Source: Neoceratodus forsteri (Eukaryota; Chordata; Ceratodontiformes; Ceratodontidae). From it: DNA of 64,000 nt. The stretch spans positions 1,245,113,001 to 1,245,177,000 of the forward strand of contig CM057452.1 of the NCBI GenBank assembly GCA_016271365.2, read 5' to 3'. The position numbers and the translations under genes were made by a program. The stretch's first letter is position 1; each line of letters opens with the position of its first letter. The notes beneath the pieces were generated by a model, which was not told the origin of the DNA, searched no databases, and saw only the letters and a program-made list of their open reading frames with translations. Positions 57,033-64,000 of this stretch are shown here, in pieces.

Positions 57033-57740
57033 CGTAGAGACATAGAATCTGTCTGCAGATAAGGACCATACAGCCCACCTAATCTGCCCATTTCTCTACT
57101 TGTTTTGGCATTCCCTACTCTTATCTGGTCTGCTTTTCCCCACTCCAATGTACAGAAGGATGCCTTTATGCTTATCACATGCAGTTTTGAATCCTTTTAC
57201 TGTTTTTGCTTTTACTACCTCTGCTTGTGGGCTGTTCCATGGATCCACCACCCTGTCTGTGAAAAAATACTTCCTAGCATTCCCTCTATGCCTCCCTTCC
57301 TCCAGCCTCATGTTATGTCCCCTTGTCCTTGTGCACTTTCGTTTCTGAAATATGCTCCCCTCTTGTACCCTTTTCATTCCTCTAAGGTATTTGAAAGTCT
57401 CTTATCGTATCTTCTCTCCTCTCTCCCTTCTCTTTCCCAGTGAATAGTTGTTTAGTTCCTTGAGTCTTTCCTCATAAGGTTTGTGGTGCAGTCCACGTAT
57501 CATTTATGTTGCCCTTCTCTGGACTGCTTCCCTTCTGTCTATGTCCCTCTTGAGCTGCAGTCTTCAGAATTGGACACAGTATTCCAGATGAGACCTCACT
57601 AGTGATCTATATAGTGGCATCACCACTTCAATCCTCCTTGTAGTTATGCCCCTTCCTATGCACCCAGGCATTCTGTTTGCCTTCCCCACTGCTTTTTCGC
57701 ATTATTTGGTTGACTCCAGGTCATCGGATATGATAACCCT
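57033..57740 (-). mobile_element. 5'-truncated CR1 3' end, minus strand
   Basis: The reversed tail starts at 57033 (ATTCTATGTCTCTACG on minus), followed by CCTTATCTGCAGACAG. The coding end reads NARKYFFTDRVVDPWNS (about 57290-57235), with QEGSIFQKRKCTRTRGHNMR before it. Further up, HKPYEERLKEL and EVVMPLYRSL-like sequence lead to a truncation near 57740. Confidence 0.8.
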
Positions 57741-57900
57741 CGGTCTCTCCCCTGACTTGTGCTGGCTAGAACCAATGGTAGCATGTATACTGCAAACAGC
57801 ATTTGAACTAAGGTCCTGTGATAAGGGCAATGGGTTGCAGTTGGTGGTCATTGGTGGGTACGCTCCAACTGCCATTTTTAGCCCATGCTGGGGGGGGATT
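57741..57900. other. Short stretch between repeats, nothing recognised
   Basis: No similarity recognised. Confidence 0.3.
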
Positions 57901-58074
57901 TCTTTTTAATTGTTTAACCAGGAGTGGCACACTAAGCAGGTGTGACCTGGGAGCACAGGGAGGTTAAGTGACTTGCTCAGGGTCACATAGTATGCAAGTG
58001 GTGGCTGTGGGATTCAAACCCAGGTCTCCAGATTTGCAGCTCAGAGCCTTAAACCACTGTGCTATACTGTTTCC
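57901..58074 (-). mobile_element. MIR-like CORE-SINE, second copy, minus strand
   Basis: On the minus strand: A box TAGCACAGTGG, B box GGTTTGAATCC, core TATGTGACCCTGAGCAAGTC, 3' end GTGCCACTCCTGGTTAAACA. It is very like the copy at 50250-50445 and slightly shorter. Confidence 0.82.
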
Positions 58075-58740
58075 TATTTGTAGTGTTACACTGATGTGGC
58101 CATCAAGACTGGAGTGGGTAGTCCAACAAACTACCAGGAGATATGTATTATGTATGTACTTTCACTGGCATTGATATTGGGCAGGAGTGGGGACTGCTGG
58201 AATCCCAGGTTACAGTGCTTTACTTTACCAACCCATTCCAATGTACAGATGGCACTGTTACATCTTTGATAGCACAGGGTATGGGGCAAGTGGAGGCATC
58301 AATGCGCTGTATGTGGTATAGCAGAGGTGCTGAAAGCAGATTGTGAGTGTGTGAGTGATTGGTAAGGTTTGTGGCTATGTTAACTAGTGTGACATTAACA
58401 GCTGGTTAGTGCCGCCACAAACATTTGACTATGTCAGTTCACCTGTATGCAAGGTGGACTCAAGTGATTTGCATAGATGCATGGTATGCTTTAGCACTGA
58501 CGTGCTAATGGGTCAGTGCCTCACTAACGTGCGATATGGCACTTTTAGCAAATCCCATCCTTCACGGATGCACACCACAGATAACAAGGCATTAACCCTG
58601 TTTGCATGGTGCTACCATATTTCATTTCAATATCCTGGCCCCAGAGTTTGCAAAAATGCATGTTTATATTTTCCTCTTGTGTTACAACATGCTTTTGTAG
58701 TGAGATATGTGGGAGTGTACAAACATGCCAGCAGAAAAAG
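58075..58740. other. Stretch without a recognised gene
   Basis: Short frames only. No domain or repeat family is recognised; it may include the 3' end of the following CR1. Confidence 0.35.
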
Positions 58741-61298
58741 GCCTTACCGTCTATCTTGTCTGCTCGATTGTGAAGGTCCCATTTGTGTCAACAGTGTAAC
58801 CTCCTTCTTCCCCAAATCCCACCTAACCCCCCTCAGTTCCCCCCACTCCACCTCAGCAACTTTCCCCATCATTCTTTCCCATCCTGTCTTGATGTTATTC
58901 ACTGTTTTCAGGGAGATCACCTCCTCTGACAACTTGTTCCACTTCACCATCATTCTCTCAATGAAACAGTGCCTCCTCATCTCCCTGTTTAATCTTCACC
59001 CTACCAGCTTTAGGCTATGCCCCCTAGTTCACTTCCTCCTTCTAAGACTGCAGAGGCCCTCCAAATTCAACCTATTAATAACTTTAAGGTATTAGAAGGT
59101 CCCAATCATATAATTCCTCCCCCTTCTGTCCTCAATATAGCACATGTTGAACACCCTGAGCTTCTCCTCCTAGGTGTTTCCCTGCTGGCTCTGGAACATT
59201 TTGGTCACCCTTCTCTGAACTGTTTCCAGCAAGCTGACATCCTTCTTAAGATAAGCACACATTACTCTAGGTGCAGTCTTATCAATGACCTGTGCAGTGG
59301 TAGTATGACCTTCATTTTCCTACTAGTAATCCCCCTGGTTCTGCAGCCCAATATCCAGTTTGCTTTTGTCGCTGGTCTCCTGCAGTGTACTGAGTGTTTC
59401 AGGTAATATTTGATGATAACTCACAGGTCCTTTTCTTCAACAGACTTGGTGACATGTACACCACCAGCCAACACAGTACAATCTTGATCTAATGAATCCC
59501 CATTATATGGGAATCCCTTTCTAATGAACTGGTAGCATGTCTCTCTAATGAATACACTCTGAGCATGTTAAGCTCAGTTTTATGAACTCCTGGTTATCTC
59601 AACTAATTTCATGTCTCCCAAGCAGTCTGGATAAGCAAGACTGTACTGTATTTGGTCTCTGGGTTCCTTTCCCCTAAGTCCATAACTGCACCTTTTTGGC
59701 ATTGAACCCCAGTTGCCACATGTCAGACTATGCCTGTAACCTAGCCAGATTTTCCCTTAGTTTCTGTCTCCCCTCCTTGATGTTCACTCTCCCTCAAAGC
59801 TTTGTTTTTTTCTGTGAACAGGCAGATTTTACACTTGATCCCATCTGCTATGTCACTGATGAAGATACTAAATGACACTCACTGGACTAGCACCAGGCTC
59901 TGCTGGAACCCACTGGTCACCGGCCTGGGATTTGAATCCCCCCGCAACTACCATCTTTTGGGTTCTGACCCTTAACCAATTGTTTTCACTTGCCCGGCTC
60001 CCACGGCTTTCAGAGGGGTTCTCGTAGCCCCTCCTACTCTATCCACCTGGACAATCCTTACGGCTGCCCCACCCTGGTTTCATTGTCCTTGGGAGGCTGG
60101 GGTGTATATATTTTCCCCATTTTCTCCATTTACTCCCCGATGATGCCAGTGCATAGGACTTAAGTCCAGACAGACAACATGCTGGCGCACATAGTTGTTA
60201 AGCACCTGCAGCATCCTCCCTCCCCAACTCCGAGCGCTGGTGCCCAGGCCAGCATGCTTACCACGCTCTAGGGGCGTTGGGTGCTGAGAAGCACCTCTGG
60301 AAACCCATCCCTGAAGGAGGAGAGCTTCCAACGGAATGCTCAATCCTCCTTCTCCCTGACAACCCCCGGCCACCTGAGTCCATTCCCAAACCCAGGTCAC
60401 TAGCTCAGCGTGAGGTGTGGCGTCCAGTGCCTCAACCCTAAGCGCCACTGGGCCGGCCTTTAACCAGTTTTTGACCTATCTAGTGAGCTTGGCCCCCCAC
60501 CCCAAAATCCTCCGGCTTCCTCGCCAATCTCCTATGAGATACAGAGTCAAAGGCCTTGCTGAAGTCCAGATACAGTACATCAACCACTTGGCCCCAATCA
60601 CTGTCTTGGTTACCCAGTTGAAAAAGTCAATCAGATTAGTAAGGTTGGACCGTCCCACCACGAACTCATGCTGCATTTTGTCTTGCAGCTTATTCTCCTT
60701 CAGAAATCTCACCAGTCTCTCCTTCAGGGTAGTCTCTATTTGTTTCCCCGCTATTAAGGTCATACTGAGTAGCATGCAATTCCTTGGTTCATCCCTTGCA
60801 CTGCTTTTATGACATGCAGTACACATGCAGTTGTACAGTCCTGGGGCACACTCTTGGGCTCCAGAAAGGTGTTAAACAGGCTTTCCAGGGGGCCTGTCTG
60901 CACTTCCACAGGTTCCATAAGAAACATAGGGGTGCACTCTGCATAGCCCTTGAGATTTTTCCACCTTCAAGGCCTTTAGGCCCTTTAGTACCCTGTCCAC
61001 CTCTATTATGCCATTGGTGACACTCCTCCTTCCCCGGCCCACCCCATACTGCCTTTTGGCACTGGCCCTGGGCTGTCCTTCACTCCTGTGTGAAAGCAGA
61101 TCAGCAGTACTTGTTCAGCACCTCCACTTTTTCATCACTTTCTTCTGACCAACCCTCTCTTTTTAACCTGACTACTTCATCTTCAGTATCCCTCTTCTCC
61201 AATATATATTTAAAGACTGCTTTCTCATCTGATTTTACTCCCTGTGCCAGCCATACATCCCTAGCAGCCTTTGCCTTTCTGATCACTCTATTCACCAC
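58741..61298 (-). mobile_element. CR1 relic, minus strand, interrupted by a SINE and by hAT
   Basis: Reading from hAT leftwards on the minus strand: linker RVIRKAKAARDVWLAQGVKS (61298-61101), RT start VDRVLKGLKALKVEKS (about 61000), KERLVRFLKENKLQDKMQHE and TNLIDFFNWVTK (60740-60600). The SINE comes next, then NNWLRVRTQKMVVAGGFKSQ (59990-59930), FSIFISDIADGIKCKICLFT (59870-59810), and the C-terminal WNKLSEEVISLKTVNNIK (58890-58940). All RT parts are in order but frame-broken, and the catalytic FADDT is replaced. No clear 3' tail. Confidence 0.75.
59988..60457 (-). mobile_element. SINE-like retroposon (GGATGCTCAATCC family), minus strand
   Basis: It is flanked by related copies of a target site: CTTAACCAATTGTTTTC (59971-59987) and CTTTAACCAGTTTTT (60458-60472). 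On minus the head reads GGCCGGCCCAGTGGCGCTTA then GACCTGGGTTTGGGAATGG, similar to tRNA A and B boxes. It shares GGAATGCTCAATCCTCCTTC with the 18 kb copy's GGATGCTCAATCCTTCTCCT. It interrupts a CR1 RT frame. Confidence 0.7.
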
Positions 61299-61547
61299 TA
61301 AAGATGCAGCAAAGTTAAATTCCGCCCATGAAGTAGACGCGAAGTAGCCAACTTTGAGTTATTTTCAGGCTACGCAAAGTGCCATTAAAAACTGCTACTT
61401 CGCCACTTCACCTTGTAATAATGCAGACAATGACTTTGTCTTGCTCACTTCACCTTACTTCGCTTTAAAGGCAGAGTGAGAATTCACAGGCAGCCCACAC
61501 ACACCACATGGCTTACACAGCCTAGGCCACCCCCGGCCCCAATTGTG

Positions 61548-62108
61548 CAGCAGCAGTCCCTGGCTCCAACAACACCTACCCCCCCCACCTGTGCCTGGTC
61601 CTCCCTGCTCCTCATTAGTGTGGGAGTTCTTTACTATACTGCCTGAGGACAGCAGTGTAGTGAAATGAATTCTGTATGGTGTGGAGGTGCACTGTGACCC
61701 CAAAGGAACTCACCTTGGCACAGGCGGTCAGCGCACCCACCTGTACAACCACCACCATGTAGAGTGGCAGGCCAAGGTTGCAGAATAAGGCAGTAATGCA
61801 CCTGCTGGCCCTGCTGGGGAAGAGGGGGCAGCATGACATCCACCTGTGCACGGTGATGGTGTGAAATGAGGGAGGGCCACGCATCAACCAGCTGCTCCAC
61901 CATCATCACAACCTGCAGCAGGTGACAGTGGAAACCCTGTCCAACTACCTGCCACACAGGCTGATTTCGCCTGATGTGGAGTGAGTTGGAGGCTGTTAAC
62001 CATTTCGTGACAACATTGAGCAGCAGCTGGAGCGAATTGAGGGACACCAGCTAAAAATTATGGGGATGCTTCAGTTGCTTCTGTCCCATCAAAACGGTGA
62101 TCATTAGT
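61548..62108 (+). pseudogene. BED zinc-finger protein relic in hAT (copy B)
   Basis: The finger is more damaged than in copy A: CNLC has become a changed ILYGVEVHCD region around 61665-61690. The C-terminal part, however, is open: RDNIEQQLERIEGHQLKIMG then MLQLLLSHQNGDH and a stop near 62108. This coiled-coil-like end in both copies suggests the original protein was short (BED finger plus coil) rather than a full transposase. Confidence 0.45.
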
Positions 62109-63604
62109 TTTAGTTTGTCCTTGCACCCACCACCCATTGTGTGAAAAAATAGTTCCTGATGTTGTCCCTGATCTGACCCCCCCTCTATCTTCAAATTTGG
62201 GACCTTCCTCATGCACATCTCTTTTTTTGGATGATGCTACCCTCTTGTATGTTGTTGATTCCCTTTTAAAACTTGATAGTTTCTATCATGCCCCCCCTTC
62301 CTTGCATTTATATGTAATGTCCTTTAGTGTCTCATCATCTGACTTCATTCTGGTGCATACCCTTCAACAATTTAGTTGCCCTCTTTTGTACGGCCTCCAT
62401 CCTGTGTATATCCTTGCAGAGATATGCTCTCATCACTGCACGCTGTACCTAAGATGAGGTCTTACCAAACATATGTACATAGGGATAAGAACATCCATTT
62501 TTGGACTTCATTTTAATGTGATGGCTCCCAATGCATACCCGTATACCCCAGCCCTTCTTACTGCCTTCTGGCATTTCTTGCATACCTTTAGGTTATCTGA
62601 CACAGGTCATTGTCCATTTTTGTTGTTGTTAGTCTCTACCCCCATTGTACACTGTTATGTGTATAATATTAAGTGTGTGTGTTCCGTCTTTCTTTCGCAT
62701 GACCTTGTTTACCTCCCAAAAATGGTAAGAATCACACCCGAAAACAGCTGAAATAAAATAAAGTATAAAAGTGGTGTCCTTGTCCTCATTATATTCCTAT
62801 GTAACAAAACCAGAAAGCCAGCACTCCAGACAAATAAATGCCAAGAAAAAATGTTCACTGCTAGTGCAAATTTATTGATGGCAAAACAAGCCACACAAAT
62901 GACCCCTGCACTTCAGTGGTTAGGCCTTCATTAGGGGGCCCCTCTAAAATGGTTAATTGGTCAGAAGTAGAACTTGGGGCAGCAGTACTCATGCCAGCAG
63001 CAACTGTACTAACATCACCAGAGGGGACAACATCATCTCCTTCAACTATAAGTGAAGCAACAAGATTGCGCTGTAAAAAACTTGATGGAGAAATTTACTG
63101 ACATCAGCTATGCATTTCTGCATACTACCACGCCAGCAGTCAACTTTGCCACTGGCAGCAGTGCCATGGCCAGAAACAGTTTTACTTGCACGTCTCTTTG
63201 TAGGCATTTTTGGGGATCACCAAGAAAATTCTAAACAAATTTAGATTTATGAACTTTCAGTCTGGGCTGGTGGATGGGAAGCCAAAAAACAACTGTGGCT
63301 TGCAGATGGAGATTGAGCACTAAACAGATGCAAACTCACAGACAGATTCAGATTGCGCTGCACACTCAAGAGATGCAGACGCAAAGGCAAAACCCTAATC
63401 AGTGCTCACAAGTCACAAATCCAAATCTAGAAAAGAATAACTTTTGCCGGTTGGGGGCGGGGGCAGTGCACAGCAGTAACAGTCCACTACCAAGATACCA
63501 CAAAGCAGTACAAAATAATGTAGATGGAGCAGGTTCACAGTGCTGCAATTACTGTGTGGCACAATAAAATGTGTCTGATTTGATGGCAATGGGTCGCACA
63601 TGCA

Positions 63605-63606
<2 letters not shown>

Positions 63607-63639
<33 letters not shown>
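63607..63639. repeat. (CA)n microsatellite in copy B
   Basis: About 16 CA dinucleotides. The same place in copy A (44620-44638) has only a short interrupted CACA run, so the array expanded after duplication. Confidence 0.95.
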
Positions 63640-63641
<2 letters not shown>

Positions 63642-64000
63642 CAGATAATGTGTAGCAAATTGAAAACTTCAGTAATATAACCACATCATTTAAACAAACT
63701 GAAATTATGCATTGCACCACAAATATGAGCAAAAAATGTTCAAAAATTACAGAAAGTATTACTGTGTGTACATGAACACAGTTATACAAGAAAAATATAA
63801 CCAAAAAGAAAGACTACTATCTCCCAGTTAATCTACCTCCACCACAGATATGCTCCTCCCCCAAGCACATTTCAAGTGTCTGTCACTATACAGACTGAAT
63901 GTTCTAAATTAGCATTCAAAATCCACACAAAAACAATAAACATTCGATGATATGAGCACAGGAGAGTTTCCTACAATTGATGTACTAAATTTTGAGCAAA

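Larger units (their letters stand above)
55322..64000. repeat. Duplicated segment, copy B (continues past the window)
   Basis: Same order and orientation as 36226-45020. It lacks the LINE, solo LTR and LINE tail of copy A, so it shows their empty sites, and it has 4374 extra bases at 56679-61052. Its left limit coincides with the end of the LINE at 55318. Its right limit is beyond base 64000. Confidence 0.9.
61299..64000 (+). mobile_element. hAT DNA transposon, copy B, runs off the right edge
   Basis: It starts with TAAAGATGCAGCAAAGTTAA after the same target TTCACCAC (61291-61298), in the same CR1 position as copy A. The solo LTR and LINE tail are absent, so it gives the cleaner view of the element. 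The right end would be about 400 bases beyond the window. Confidence 0.78.

Noticed and set aside
58409..59095. 228-codon plus-strand frame
   Set aside because: Antisense shadow over the minus-strand CR1 C-terminal region.
1..64000. CRISPR arrays, bacterial operons, rRNA or tRNA genes
   Set aside because: None seen. The element content, introns and low coding density are those of a vertebrate genome.

Overview
This window comes from a repeat-dense vertebrate genome. CR1-type, L2/Rex-like and L1/Tx1-type LINEs occur together with PIF/Harbinger and hAT DNA transposons and CORE-SINEs that resemble MIR, which fits an amphibian (a caecilian or salamander with a large genome) or a non-avian reptile. 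The species cannot be fixed from the sequence. No host gene could be identified with confidence. Almost every readable open frame belongs to a mobile element, and most are broken.

Layout. 1-3.2 kb: CR1 LINE on the minus strand, cut by the window edge, with an esterase-type ORF1. 3.2-5.3 kb: its upstream region, with internal direct repeats, an inverted repeat and a LINE tail. 5.3-8.8 kb: plus-strand CR1 split by a 1.16 kb insertion. 8.8-14.2 kb: minus-strand L2/Rex-like LINEs, one near full length with a degraded 2A-like leader. 14.6-24.1 kb: minus-strand L1 with ORF1 and ORF2, broken by a CR1 tail, a 1.64 kb insertion carrying a nested SINE, and a LINE tail. 24.1-28.1 kb: AT-rich, with LINE tails and an old SINE.

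28.1-35.6 kb: the most interesting element, a 7.46 kb Harbinger with recognisable terminal inverted repeats. It carries a spliced transposase gene (one stop), a spliced minus-strand Myb/SANT-like gene (one stop) and a second, divergent, intact three-exon Myb/SANT-like gene. A motif-rich region resembling the element ends lies between the two Myb genes. The element sits in a short tandem array that also holds a Harbinger-like MITE.

36.2-45.4 kb and 55.3-64.0 kb are two copies of one duplicated segment. Both contain the same hAT transposon inserted at the same site in the same CR1 relic. The copies differ by a LINE, a solo LTR, a LINE tail and a 4.4 kb presence/absence block, so each acts as the empty site for the other's insertions. 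Between them lie a CR1 relic, a tandem duplication, a plus-strand CR1, a MIR-like SINE and a nearly intact plus-strand LINE (51.4-55.3 kb). That LINE begins with a signal-peptide-like leader ending in a canonical 2A-type motif, GDIEVNPGP, ahead of the endonuclease-reverse transcriptase.

The genes cooperate only within elements. LINE ORF2 proteins nick and reverse-transcribe, and probably mobilise the SINEs. In the Harbinger, the Myb-like proteins presumably carry the transposase to its terminal motifs.
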